From Leptolyngbya sp. FACHB-8 (GTDB taxonomy: Bacteria; Cyanobacteriota; Cyanobacteriia; Elainellales; Elainellaceae), in NCBI RefSeq assembly GCF_014695575.1, contig NZ_JACJOO010000075.1, positions 104,900 to 168,899 on the forward strand: a stretch of 64,000 nt of DNA, written 5' to 3'. Under the pieces are notes generated by a model. It was given only the letters and a program-made list of their open reading frames with translations, was not told the origin of the DNA and ran no database searches. Shown here in pieces: positions 8,305-16,127 of this stretch. The first letter of the stretch is position 1; each line of letters opens with the position of its first letter. A program made the position numbers and the translations under genes.

Positions 8305-9882
8305 ATGGGACATCGGCGACGAGCAGCAGCATGGATACGGTGGGCAGTCCTATTGGGAGTATGTAGTGCAGGCTTTGGGGTTGTTTTACCCGGCAGATTT
8401 CTGGAAGGGGAACGGGCGATCGCCGTTACTCCCGCTGAGATCACCAGTTGGCGCTTTAACACAGATAGCCAACAACTCGAAGTCGTGTTACCGGGTGGTG
8501 CTACCCCCCGTTATTTTTTGTTGGCCCAGCCTGCTCGCATTGTTGTGGACATCCCTGCGGTCGATGCTGGAGCCTCTGCTGGGGAACAAACCTTTAGTGG
8601 GGTAGTCAGCCGGGTGCGTGTAGCTCAATTTGAGCCGGGGCTAACCCGTATCGTTCTGGAGCTCAGCCCCGATGTGGAACTGGCCCCAGGTCAGGTGGAA
8701 TTGAACCGAGCTGAAACCCTTGCGACTGGAGAAGCCCGATGGACGCTACGCCCTTTACTTGTGGGTATGGCTCCGGCTCAGGACACTCAAAATGATGTGG
8801 CCATCAATTCTCCCGGCCCCATAACACCTTCTCCTGCCGACGTGGCCCCGGCAATCGCCCCTGCTGTTCCAGTTGAACCAACGTTGAGTGCTGTCCCCGC
8901 CATAGTTCAACCAGATCCGGCGATGGCAATACCTGAGGGCAGTGGGGCTACGATTGCCGTGCCTCCACCCGAACCTGACCCGACCATGGGAATGGCATTC
9001 TCTGAAGACTCTAGGTCTACGCTTGATGCGCCGCCACTGGAGGAGCCTGCGCCGAGCCCGACCCAGGCGAACATTGAAGCGGCGGAAGCACCCATGGATA
9101 TGGTGACGCCTGAAGACCCTGCGATCGCCATTACAGAGTCCCCACCGGATACCAATCCTGCATCAGCACCATTAGCCGTACCTTCCAATCAAACGGTAAT
9201 CACAGAACCCCCACGGTTATCAGATGAGTCTCCCACCCTGAATAGCCAGGGAGCCGAATTTCTCAGCCCTGAAGCGGCCTTAATACCCGAAACGTCTACG
9301 GCAACTCAGGGGGATGATGAGGCCCTGAACTCGGCAAACCTTCCGGATGCCGTTGAGATTCCTATCGATTTCCCAGCCCCAACACTTTCAGACAACGAAG
9401 CCAGTTCTTCAGCAATGCCATCCCGTGTCTCGGCCTTGCCTCCCACAGATCCTGCAACCGATGCGCCAGCCATTGCCGTGCCTCCACTAGATTCTATCGT
9501 TCCGGTGACGGAGCCTGAGTCTGTAGCTGCGGCTCCAACCCAACCCAACGTGCTAATTCCAGCCGGACAGACACTGCAGCTCCGATATCCTCGCCCTTCA
9601 TCTCTGGAGCTGTCCGATCGCCCCTGGCAGGAAGTGCTGGTGTTAGCAAACCCTGTAGAGGATAGCCAGGGAACGGTGCTCGTACCCGCAGGGACCCAAG
9701 TCATTGGCCGTTTTGAGCGGGATGGTCGAGGCTATCGGTTTATTGCTCAGGCGATCGCTCTCAATGACACGGTTCTCATGATCCAGGGAGCTTCTGCCAT
9801 CTTTAGAGACGAATCCATTGAACCCAACACGGTGATTGAGCTAGATGTTGACCGAGATCTGATGCGATCGCCAACACCATAA
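8305..9882 (+). CDS. AMIN-domain periplasmic/envelope protein
   Basis: A 525-residue exported protein. A hydrophobic signal region lies at residues ~10-30. An AMIN domain follows (residues ~40-150; motifs ITSWRFNTDSQQLEVVLPGG, FLLAQPARIVVDIPAV, VRVAQFEPGLTRIVLEL); such domains target periplasmic proteins to peptidoglycan or septa. A long Pro/Ala/Glu-rich unstructured linker covers ~160-410. The C-terminal ~110 residues (LIPAGQTLQLRYP ... VLVPAGTQVIGRF) form a compact beta domain with a TrbI-like flavour. No amidase catalytic domain is present, so it is probably an envelope scaffold. It is followed directly by a terminator. Confidence 0.8.
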   Translation: MGHRRRAAAWIRWAVLLGVCSAGFGVVLPGRFLEGERAIAVTPAEITSWRFNTDSQQLEVVLPGGATPRYFLLAQPARIVVDIPAVDAGASAGEQTFSGVVSRVRVAQFEPGLTRIVLELSPDVELAPGQVELNRAETLATGEARWTLRPLLVGMAPAQDTQNDVAINSPGPITPSPADVAPAIAPAVPVEPTLSAVPAIVQPDPAMAIPEGSGATIAVPPPEPDPTMGMAFSEDSRSTLDAPPLEEPAPSPTQANIEAAEAPMDMVTPEDPAIAITESPPDTNPASAPLAVPSNQTVITEPPRLSDESPTLNSQGAEFLSPEAALIPETSTATQGDDEALNSANLPDAVEIPIDFPAPTLSDNEASSSAMPSRVSALPPTDPATDAPAIAVPPLDSIVPVTEPESVAAAPTQPNVLIPAGQTLQLRYPRPSSLELSDRPWQEVLVLANPVEDSQGTVLVPAGTQVIGRFERDGRGYRFIAQAIALNDTVLMIQGASAIFRDESIEPNTVIELDVDRDLMRSPTP

Positions 9883-9890
9883 AATCGACA

Positions 9891-9921
9891 AAGAAGGACG
9901 GCACAGCATGCCGCCCTTCTT
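9891..9921 (+). terminator. Terminator hairpin after the AMIN gene
   Basis: Stem AAGAAGGACGGC / GCCGCCCTTCTT (one mismatch) starts 8 bp after the stop codon and ends in CTTCTT. Confidence 0.65.
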
Positions 9922-9930
9922 GATGTAATA

Positions 9931-9957
9931 AAAAAGCGCGGCTGAACCGCGCTTTTT
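9931..9957 (-). terminator. Terminator downstream of tRNA-Arg
   Basis: Stem AAAAAGCGCGG / CCGCGCTTTTT with a 5-nt loop. Read on the minus strand it follows the tRNA-Arg 3' end by a few bases and is followed by a T-run. It could work in both directions. Confidence 0.8.
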
Positions 9958-9962
9958 CTTAA

Positions 9963-10035
9963 CGAGCATGGAGGGATTCGAACCCCCGACCCTCAGAACC
10001 GGAATCTGATGCTCTATCCACTGAGCTACATGCCC
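9963..10035 (-). tRNA. trnR-CCG: tRNA-Arg(CCG)
   Basis: The minus strand reads GGGCATGTAGCTCAGTGG, with anticodon loop TTCCGGT (anticodon CCG) inside stem TCAGA/TCTGA and T-arm GGTTCGAATCC. The acceptor stem closes with CATGCTC and discriminator G. Length is 73 nt, without an encoded CCA. Confidence 0.95.
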
Positions 10036-10117
10036 TTGCGTACTTTGCGAGTATAGCATCTCTGGGGGACAGCGATCGCTATCTTCTGCTATTTTCCACA
10101 CCATGAAGTCAAGTTTT

Positions 10118-10245
10118 AGCTAGAAGCTTACTATGGCACCCCTTTGTGGCGGCATAAGAGGGCTTCTAGCTGAATTAGGGCGTGTTTTAGAACTCGCTGA
10201 AAGGATTGTATTTTCGTACGTTTACCGCACGAAAATACAACCTTT
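10118..10245. repeat. Two consecutive imperfect palindromes
   Basis: The first has outer arms AGCTAGAAGC / GCTTCTAGCT (10118-10171). The second (10200-10245) has arms AAAGGATTGTATTTTCGT and its complement with one mismatch, around a tip rich in CG. The second belongs to the loose group of TTTTCGTGCG-tipped hairpins. They separate tRNA-Arg from the convergent Nudix gene. Confidence 0.7.
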
Positions 10246-10255
10246 AAAGCAGGCC

Positions 10256-10711
10256 TTAGGCAACCGTTGTTCCTCCGGAGAAGTAATCCTTCAGCTGTTG
10301 CCCATGGTCGTGGGATAAATTGTTCAGGGGAATAGCCGTAGGCTCAAAAGCTTGAACTTCAAGCACCTCCAGCTTATCCAGAGTTTTCAGAGCACCGCTG
10401 GCTCTAACCTCAACAACCAGACAAATAGAGTGGAAGCGGGGATCCCGTTCAGGAGAAGAATAAACCCCAACCAGACGACCCAGATTGAGGAGATCTAGGC
10501 CGGTTTCCTCTTTAAGCTCCCGTTTCAAGGACGTCGGCAGGTCTTCGCCCCAGTTCACCATGCCTCCGGGTAAACTGAGCATGCCATTATCTCGGCGGCG
10601 GATCAGGGCAATCTTCCCATCGGGGAGGACAGGGATAATGCTAGTGCCCGTCAATGGATGACGGAAAATAATTCCAAGAGCGGTTTGCAGATATCGCCAG
10701 GCTTGACGCAT
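10256..10711 (-). CDS. Nudix hydrolase
   Basis: A 151-residue Nudix protein, hydrolysing a nucleoside-diphosphate-linked substrate in the cytosol. The Nudix box is complete: G-x5-E-x7-R-E-L-x-E-E-x-G-L in GMVNWGEDLPTSLKRELKEE followed by TGL, residues ~51-73. The substrate cannot be predicted. I chose ATG at 10711; the frame remains open to a TTG at 10732. It runs convergently to the AMIN/tRNA side and is upstream-adjacent to PrxQ on the same strand, with 142 bp between them. Confidence 0.85.
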   Translation of the reverse strand: MRQAWRYLQTALGIIFRHPLTGTSIIPVLPDGKIALIRRRDNGMLSLPGGMVNWGEDLPTSLKRELKEETGLDLLNLGRLVGVYSSPERDPRFHSICLVVEVRASGALKTLDKLEVLEVQAFEPTAIPLNNLSHDHGQQLKDYFSGGTTVA

Positions 10712-10853
10712 AGGAAGGACAATCGCTTGCAATATTTAGAGAGTTTAGTGTTCTACTCCTGTGAACCATGAGGACGAGGAAAGCATTGACAATACCTTTC
10801 GCCCTGTATATCAGCAGGGTTGAACCAGAGCCAAAACGTGAGACCAGGGCTGG

Positions 10854-11327
10854 CTAGGCTGCCATTAACACTTCCAGGTCTTGTAGAACCTGTTCTGCGT
10901 GGTTTTCGGGCTTCACTTTTAGATAGACTTTGGCGATCGCACCCTCAGGGTCAATGATAAAAGTATTACGGCTGATACCCATATACTCCTTACCCATAAA
11001 CTTTTTCAGGCCGTAGCTCTCGTAGGTCGTCGCCATCTGTCCCTCAGCATCGGTCAGGAGAGGAAATGGCAAATTGAATTTGTTGGAGAACTTGGTATGG
11101 GCTTTGGCATCGTCGGTGCTAACTCCCAGAATCACCACGTCTTTAGATTGGTAGGTCGGGTAAGCATCCCGGAAGCTACAGGCTTCTTTTGTGCAACCGG
11201 GAGTGTTGTCTCGGGGATAAAAGTACAGGACGACCCACTTTCCTCTTAAAGAAGAGAGGCTAACCGTGTTGCCGTTTCCATCGGGCAAGCTGAAGTCAGG
11301 GGCGGAATCACCAGGGTTAAGAGCCAT
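10854..11327 (-). CDS. prxQ: Peroxiredoxin Q / bacterioferritin comigratory protein
   Basis: A 157-residue thiol peroxidase of the BCP/PrxQ group that reduces H2O2 and organic peroxides using thioredoxin. The peroxidatic Cys45 and resolving Cys50 sit in NTPGCTKEACSFRD, the five-residue spacing typical of PrxQ. The fold-defining FYPRDNTPGC and a late conserved NTFIIDPEG are present. I chose ATG at 11327 (MALNPGDSAPDF), which matches the family N terminus; an upstream in-frame start at 11363 would add 12 residues. No obvious regulator site; palindromic remnants lie upstream. Confidence 0.9.
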   Translation of the reverse strand: MALNPGDSAPDFSLPDGNGNTVSLSSLRGKWVVLYFYPRDNTPGCTKEACSFRDAYPTYQSKDVVILGVSTDDAKAHTKFSNKFNLPFPLLTDAEGQMATTYESYGLKKFMGKEYMGISRNTFIIDPEGAIAKVYLKVKPENHAEQVLQDLEVLMAA

Positions 11328-11424
11328 AGCAACAGGTCGAAACAGCAAAAGGGTAAACAACAAAAGCCTTCAAGGCTGCAAAATTACCTAAGATTGTACT
11401 CAGTTCAGTCCCCAAAACTACAGC

Positions 11425-11600
11425 TAATCTCAGTTCGGCAAGACTTGCGCACTTGTGTTGTGGATGGAGTACGAAGCACCCCACCCACAACACAAGTACA
11501 CTACAGATAGCGGACTTGCGTAAGTCCTATTTGGAATAAGCTGAAGTGCCTATTTTTGCGTGTGCTTTGCGCACAACACGACCTCTAGCCCTAACTAGCC
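11425..11600. repeat. Remnant of the 122-bp element family split by another palindromic repeat
   Basis: Left fragment AATCTCAGTTCGG (11426-11438) and right fragment TTGGAATAAGCTGAAGTGCC (11531-11550), with a decayed GCGTGTGC-TTT-GCGCAC tip, match the left half of the 122-bp element. Between them (about 11439-11528) lies an inverted relative of the palindrome at 14483-14570, sharing GGACTTGCGTAAGTCCT-type ends and stem ACTTGTGTTGTGG. Confidence 0.7.
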
Positions 11601-11683
11601 CAAGAGTTCCTGTTAGGTGTAGCAGGCCCAGTAGGCACCTAATAGTAAACCCCCGTAGTTATGGGGTTTGACATCCCCAAAAT

Positions 11684-12505
11684 ATGTCTGAATCATCAAC
11701 GTCTGTGCCAGCCTTCGATGCTCCGCCACCGTTCCAGGAAAGGGCTACATGGATAAGCTGTCCCGCTGTCACCCACCTATTCCGTAAATCTGCGCCTGGC
11801 GCTTTAGTTGAACCCTGCGACAGCCTGACCCTTCAACGGGGTTATGGCATTGCTGGCGATGCCAGTGCTCGAGTTGGTAATCCGCGGCAGGTTTTACTGG
11901 CCGGACAGCCAACACTGCATCAGTTCGGGCTTCAACCTGGAGATTTGCAGGAAAACATATTAGTGGATGCCGCCGTCGAATCTTTTGAGTCAGGAACGGT
12001 ATTAGCGATCGGCAAAACAGCTCAGTTACGACTGATGTTTCTCTGCGAACCCTGTGCCTCTCTAGAACGGCTCAAGCCTGGCCTATCTCGTAAAATTGCA
12101 GGCAAACGAGGGTTCCTTGCAATGGTGGTACAGGATGGCACCATTCGCCCTGGCGATATCATCCGGGCCTATCCCCGATGCTTTTCCGTCATTCCCGAAT
12201 CTACCCGAGGCAAATTTGAGGAATTTGTGGCCCGTATCCCACCCGGCTATGTAGTCGATACCCCTAACCTGCTGCTAGCCCTGGGCATGACGCCCAGCTA
12301 CGCCCGCGCCATCCCTACCTGGCTGAAAAAATCAGCTCATCTGCCCGTACACCGCATCGTAGCCGCCAATCACACCCTCCTCACTCGGCATATTCCCGAC
12401 CAGGCTGATGCTCTAGTGGCGGAAGGAGTGACTGTTGAGGGCGATCGCATCTCTCCCCAATTTTTATGGCCCCCTGAATTCTTCCACGTCGTTGAAACCA
12501 AATAA
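11684..12505 (+). CDS. MOSC domain fused to an alkyltransferase-like (MGMT-type) domain lacking the catalytic Cys
   Basis: A 273-residue two-domain protein. Residues ~25-165 form a MOSC domain (molybdenum-cofactor sulfurase C-terminal type), with FLCEPCASLERL holding Cys121 and Cys124 and the closing IRPGDII. Residues ~172-262 read as an O6-alkylguanine-DNA alkyltransferase DNA-binding domain: FEEFVARIPPGYVV, then SYARAI, LPVHRIV and a late ALVAEGVTVEGDRI. In active enzymes the motif is PCHR; here it is PVHR, with Val222 in place of the alkyl-acceptor Cys. That makes it alkyltransferase-like at best. The combination suggests a DNA-lesion binder tied to a sulfur-carrier domain, but this is inference. 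Start ATG at 11684 is the only good start. Confidence 0.8.
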   Translation: MSESSTSVPAFDAPPPFQERATWISCPAVTHLFRKSAPGALVEPCDSLTLQRGYGIAGDASARVGNPRQVLLAGQPTLHQFGLQPGDLQENILVDAAVESFESGTVLAIGKTAQLRLMFLCEPCASLERLKPGLSRKIAGKRGFLAMVVQDGTIRPGDIIRAYPRCFSVIPESTRGKFEEFVARIPPGYVVDTPNLLLALGMTPSYARAIPTWLKKSAHLPVHRIVAANHTLLTRHIPDQADALVAEGVTVEGDRISPQFLWPPEFFHVVETK

Positions 12506-12558
12506 CGTAGCTCCTGCTATACACTGACAGAGCAGGTTTTGTGCAGGAAACACGCCTT

Positions 12559-13437
12559 ATGCTGCCCTGGCTGCTGGCCTTTCGATTTACATCTCCCGGT
12601 CCAATTTTCTTTGAAGCAGGGCCAATTACCGTTCGCTATTACGGCTTGCTGATTGCCTGTGCCGTGTTAATTGGGATCACGCTGTCACAGTTTTTGGCGG
12701 GTAAGCGAAACATAAACCCTGAGCTAATTGGAGACTTTGCGTTGTGGTTAGTTTTGGGGGCGGTGCCCTGTGCGCGAATCTACTACGTGTTGTTTGAGTG
12801 GAAGAACTACGCGAACAACCCGGCAGAAGTTTTCGCGATCTGGCACGGGGGCATTGCGATCCATGGGGCCATTTTGGGCGGTATTGCGGCGATGCTCATC
12901 TTTGGGCGGCTCAATCGCATTTCTTTCTGGCAGTTGGCTGATACTGTGGCACCATCCGTCATTCTGGGGCAGGCCATTGGGCGCTGGGGCAACTTCTTTA
13001 ACTCCGAAGCATTTGGCCGTCCTACAGATTTGCCCTGGAAACTTTACATTCCCCCCGCCCAACGGCCTCCCGGCTATCAGGCATTTGAGTATTTCCATCC
13101 CACTTTTCTGTACGAATCCCTATGGAATATTGGGGTATTTGTGCTGTTAATGGTGATTTTTTGGCGTGGAATTCGGGGGCATTGGCCCCTGAAGCTGGGG
13201 ACGGTGGCGCTGGTGTATGCGATCGCCTACAGTCTGGGCCGTGTCTGGATCGAAGGTCTACGGATGGACAGTCTGATGCTGGGGCCGTTACGGATTGCTC
13301 AGATTGTCAGCTTAGTCGGAGTGTTTATTGGGGTTGCTGGGTTGGTCTGGCTCTATGGGTTGAAGCGGAACTTGCCTGGTTCCAGAGTACGGTTTGGGGA
13401 AATTCATTTGTCTCGCCCTCCCGCAGAATCCCGATAG
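12559..13437 (+). CDS. lgt: Prolipoprotein diacylglyceryl transferase
   Basis: A 292-residue inner-membrane enzyme that transfers diacylglycerol from phosphatidylglycerol to the lipobox Cys of prolipoproteins, the first step of lipoprotein maturation. About seven hydrophobic segments are visible. Family motifs include [13 protein letters not shown] (from residue 96) and the Lgt signature [13 protein letters not shown] (from 141, with the essential Arg142), plus a late [12 protein letters not shown] chose ATG at 12559, which has AGGA 10 nt upstream and gives the usual [15 protein letters not shown] terminus; a GTG at 12541 is an alternative. It follows the MOSC fusion gene by 53 bp and may be cotranscribed with it. 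A terminator follows. Confidence 0.95.
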   Translation: MLPWLLAFRFTSPGPIFFEAGPITVRYYGLLIACAVLIGITLSQFLAGKRNINPELIGDFALWLVLGAVPCARIYYVLFEWKNYANNPAEVFAIWHGGIAIHGAILGGIAAMLIFGRLNRISFWQLADTVAPSVILGQAIGRWGNFFNSEAFGRPTDLPWKLYIPPAQRPPGYQAFEYFHPTFLYESLWNIGVFVLLMVIFWRGIRGHWPLKLGTVALVYAIAYSLGRVWIEGLRMDSLMLGPLRIAQIVSLVGVFIGVAGLVWLYGLKRNLPGSRVRFGEIHLSRPPAESR

Positions 13438-13466
13438 TCGCGAGTATCTTGCACAACCAAAGAAAT

Positions 13467-13490
13467 AGCCCCGAAGTTTCCTTCGGGGCT
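13467..13490 (+). terminator. Terminator-like hairpin after lgt
   Basis: Stem AGCCCCGAAG / CTTCGGGGCT with TTTC loop, 29 bp after the lgt stop. The T-run is poor. Confidence 0.6.
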
Positions 13491-13623
13491 GAATCAGGGT
13501 GCATCTACCATTCGCTTCTACCGGGGTTTTACAGAGCTATCCGGACACTCCCCCCTCCTTTGTCGGGATTTAACACAGAGCATTGATTTGTAAAGCTTTT
13601 TACAGGAAAAGGTCAGGTACGGT

Positions 13624-14475
13624 ATGGAATTACGGAGCACGGGGAATGGGTTGGCGGAACGGTTGGCGGTGTCGCTTCAAGGGAAGTCGCCTGTCCCCGG
13701 TACAGTTTACATTGTGGGAGCCGGCCCAGGAGATCCGGAATTGCTGACGCTACGGGCCTACCATTTGCTAGCCGAGGCCGATGTAATTCTATTTGCCGAC
13801 TCCCTGGTACCCCGGCAAGTGTTGAGTGTGGCTAAACCTGGGGCAGAACTCATTCGCACAGCGGATAAGACCCTGGAAGAGATTTTGCCCTTGATGGAGG
13901 AACGGGTGCGATCGCACAAAACCGTCGTTCGGCTCCACTCAGGTGACCCTTGCTTATATGGGGCGGTGCATGAACAAATGCAAGCCTTAGCGAGGGCAGA
14001 CATCCCGTTTGAAGTTGTTCCCGGTATCAGCGCTTTTCAACTGGCCGCGGCTCGTCTCAAGGTGGAATTTACCGTTCCAGGTCTGGTGCAATCCATCATC
14101 TTGACCCGTATCAGTGGGCGCACTCAGGTTCCTGAAGCCGAGGAACTGGCATCGCTAGCAGCTCACAAGGCAAGCCTGTGCCTTTACCTCAGCGCTCGCC
14201 ACGCTCAGGACTCTCAAGACAAATTGCTGCAACACTATCCTGCCGATATGCCGGTCGCCATCTGCTATCGCCTGGGTTGGCCCGACGAGCGGATTGTGAT
14301 GGCTCGCCTTGATGAAATGGCAGCCGTGACAGAACGGGAGAAGTTAATTCGCACAACCATGTATGTCATTAGCCCAGCTCTGGTGGCTATGGAGCAAGCA
14401 GATGGGGCGCGATCGCAACTCTACAACCCCACTCACTCGCACCTGTTCCGTCGCGAATCGACTGAAGCCGTATAA
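13624..14475 (+). CDS. cobM: Precorrin-4 C11-methyltransferase
   Basis: A 283-residue S-adenosylmethionine-dependent methyltransferase of the tetrapyrrole methylase fold, acting in cobalamin (corrin ring) synthesis. Motifs are VYIVGAGPGDPELLTLRA (near residue 28), the VVRLHSGDPCLYGAVHEQ loop near 100, and FEVVPGISAFQLAAA near 126, all typical of CobM/CbiF. No other corrin gene is in the window and I see no B12 riboswitch in the 186-bp leader. The C-terminal tail (THSHLFRRESTEAV) is basic and family-like. Confidence 0.9.
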   Translation: MELRSTGNGLAERLAVSLQGKSPVPGTVYIVGAGPGDPELLTLRAYHLLAEADVILFADSLVPRQVLSVAKPGAELIRTADKTLEEILPLMEERVRSHKTVVRLHSGDPCLYGAVHEQMQALARADIPFEVVPGISAFQLAAARLKVEFTVPGLVQSIILTRISGRTQVPEAEELASLAAHKASLCLYLSARHAQDSQDKLLQHYPADMPVAICYRLGWPDERIVMARLDEMAAVTEREKLIRTTMYVISPALVAMEQADGARSQLYNPTHSHLFRRESTEAV

Positions 14476-14482
14476 CAGTAAC

Positions 14483-14570
14483 AGGACTCACGCAAGTCCG
14501 CTATATCTAGAGCATTTAAGTTGTAGGTAGGGTGCTTTGCACCTACCTACAACTTAAATGCGTAAGTCCT
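14483..14570. repeat. 88-bp palindromic dispersed element (AGGACT-ended family)
   Basis: Ends are AGGACTCACGCA and TGCGTAAGTCCT (inverted, one mismatch). The inner stem (arm CATTTAAGTTGTAGGTAG) closes on GGTGC-TTT-GCACC. The inverted relative at ~11439-11528 shares the ends but has a different stem (ACTTGTGTTGTGG) with matching changes on both arms. Confidence 0.8.
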
Positions 14571-14579
14571 GAGTAAGCA

Positions 14580-14626
14580 AACCTTAGTTTGGGATAAGCT
14601 GAAACACCCTTTACCTGAACTGAGGT
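14580..14626. repeat. Solo ends of the 122-bp element, hairpins missing
   Basis: This 47-bp segment joins ACCTTAGTTTGGGATAAGCT, GAA and CACCCTTTACCTGAACTGAG, GT, i.e. the outer left and outer right parts of the 122-bp element with both internal hairpins absent. It directly follows the AGGACT-ended palindrome. Confidence 0.75.
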
Positions 14627-14657
14627 TAAGTTACAGCCACTTTAATCAGAACTTGTG

Positions 14658-14696
14658 GATCAAAGGGGTGAGTGCGTCGCACTCACCCCTTTGATC
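14658..14696. terminator. Perfect palindrome 3' of the SGNH hydrolase gene
   Basis: Arms of 18 bp (GATCAAAGGGGTGAGTGC and its complement) around a GTC loop, 22 bp beyond the stop codon of the minus-strand hydrolase gene. A terminator role is possible, but no T-run is present. Confidence 0.6.
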
Positions 14697-14717
14697 AAAC
14701 CGGCTATGGGTGTCAAC

Positions 14718-15680
14718 TTAACCCCGTGCATCCATGGCGTAGTAAAAATACATCTGCAAGCCCGATCGCCATACCCAATATCCATCGGTATTGAGGTGCA
14801 ACCCATCCGTGCTGAGGTTCATCTGGAGATTTCCCTGGCTATCGGCAAACAGAGGATAGAGATCCAAATATTCAATTTCTTCCTCCTGGGCAATCTCTGC
14901 CAATTGCTCGTTTAGCAATTGAATTCGGTGATTCGGAATGGCGAGTAGGCGATCGCGCCCTTCCCAGGTAGCCTCCTCACCAGCATGGGGCAGAATGGAT
15001 TGCATCACAATTTCCGCATCGGGATGGGCTGATTTGAGGTACTGAACAATTTGTCGCTGGTTGTGGAGAATCGTCTCGTCGTCAACCCCCTGCAACAGGT
15101 CATTAATCCCGATCATGAGCAGGATAGTATCCGGTTCCGTCTGATCCAACAGATCTAACCGTTGCAGCAGACCAGTAGAGTTCTCGCCAGAAATCCCCTG
15201 ATTGAGCCACACACGCCCTGGCAACAGCAAATCGGGCGGAAACCACAGGCTGATGGAATCTCCCAGCAAAACACTGAGATGCTTAGGTTTTTGAACAGCC
15301 ACCGCCTGAGCTTCCTGAGCCAGAAGATCGACCCACTGAGGATAGTTCAACTGATGCCGCGTTCCTAAGGACGGGACACTGACCGTAAACGATTGAGAGG
15401 CAGCGGATGAGGGTTGCATAAGAACCACGGCTCGATGCAGCCAATACTGCCGAATTCCCATCTGTAGCAGGATGAGTAGCAGCACGACATTGGCGGCCAG
15501 GGAGAGATAAATCCATCGGGGCAGCGATCGCCGCCCATAAGTGGGCTGGGTAATACGATCCCAATGCCAGCGCACCTGTTGTCCCCATCGGGAGCGACGT
15601 ATTTCAAACAGGATACGGCTGAGGTGGCGATCGCCCCAATGCCGAAGCCAATACTTCATGGGAGTGCTCGTTTTACTCAC
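14718..15680 (-). CDS. Membrane-anchored SGNH/GDSL-family hydrolase
   Basis: A 320-residue protein with one transmembrane segment (residues ~56-76) after a basic cytosolic tail, and an SGNH hydrolase domain outside. Block I is GDSIS (Ser142), block II Gly in NQGISGE (~160-166), block III GIND (Asn193), block V DGLH (Asp292, His295), so all four catalytic blocks are intact. Such enzymes are esterases or O-deacetylases acting on lipids or cell-surface polysaccharide; the substrate here is unknown. The N-terminal basic 55 residues are longer than usual; an internal Met at residue 8 is an alternative start. Confidence 0.85.
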   Translation of the reverse strand: MSKTSTPMKYWLRHWGDRHLSRILFEIRRSRWGQQVRWHWDRITQPTYGRRSLPRWIYLSLAANVVLLLILLQMGIRQYWLHRAVVLMQPSSAASQSFTVSVPSLGTRHQLNYPQWVDLLAQEAQAVAVQKPKHLSVLLGDSISLWFPPDLLLPGRVWLNQGISGENSTGLLQRLDLLDQTEPDTILLMIGINDLLQGVDDETILHNQRQIVQYLKSAHPDAEIVMQSILPHAGEEATWEGRDRLLAIPNHRIQLLNEQLAEIAQEEEIEYLDLYPLFADSQGNLQMNLSTDGLHLNTDGYWVWRSGLQMYFYYAMDARG

Positions 15681-15768
15681 CGCTCAGTACTCTTACAAAA
15701 CATCTCTTTAATACCTCAAAAAATATCCAATAGTTCAGGGAGCAATCTTAAAAAGTCTGTTATATCAA

Positions 15769-15857
15769 TACTCTGGACAGTTTTTCTGAAACCCTTGATT
15801 TTGCGTGCGCGAAGCGCACGCAAAATCAAGGGTTTCAGAAAAACTGTCCGAACTAAT
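15769..15857. mobile_element. 89-bp palindromic element, copy 2, with 10-bp flanking repeats
   Basis: The perfect hairpin 15775-15849 (36-bp arms, GAA loop) plus flanks TACTCT and GAACTAAT is bounded by the exact direct repeat GTTATATCAA (15759-15768 and 15858-15867). This looks like a target-site duplication. It is the inverted counterpart of 3014-3102, with one compensated base pair in the stem. Confidence 0.85.
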
Positions 15858-15867
15858 GTTATATCAA

Positions 15868-16072
15868 AATATTTATATTGAATTTGGCCAGATTTCAGAA
15901 AATGATGGCGATTGATAGGTCATAAAATCAAAGGTTTTGAAAGACGAGAAGCTTACCCATAGCCTTTCTGCATTACTTGTCAATGTTTTTGGCCCAGTAG
16001 AGTGGGTGCGGCCTACTGAGTAAAAACATGCAAGATTTTTGATCACATTGCTAGTGTCACGCTAGTGAGGAC
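15868..16072. other. AT-rich spacer between the 89-bp element and amt
   Basis: Apart from the terminator hairpin at its far end, I see no gene or strong hairpin here. The whole spacer between the SGNH and amt genes is 447 bp. Confidence 0.4.
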
Positions 16073-16106
16073 ATCAAAAAAGCCAAGGGGAGAAAACCCC
16101 TTGGCT
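16073..16106 (-). terminator. Terminator of amt
   Basis: On the minus strand the stem AGCCAAGGGG / CCCCTTGGCT with TTTTCT loop is followed by TTTTTTG, 22 bp after the amt stop. Confidence 0.85.
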
Positions 16107-16127
16107 CCAAAGAGAGTTACCCAAAAC

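Noticed and set aside
11684..12505. Active O6-methylguanine-DNA methyltransferase
   Set aside because: The acceptor Cys in PCHR is replaced by Val, so suicidal alkyl transfer is not expected.
13438..13623. Cobalamin riboswitch upstream of cobM
   Set aside because: The 186-bp leader contains the lgt terminator and lacks a recognisable B12 box.
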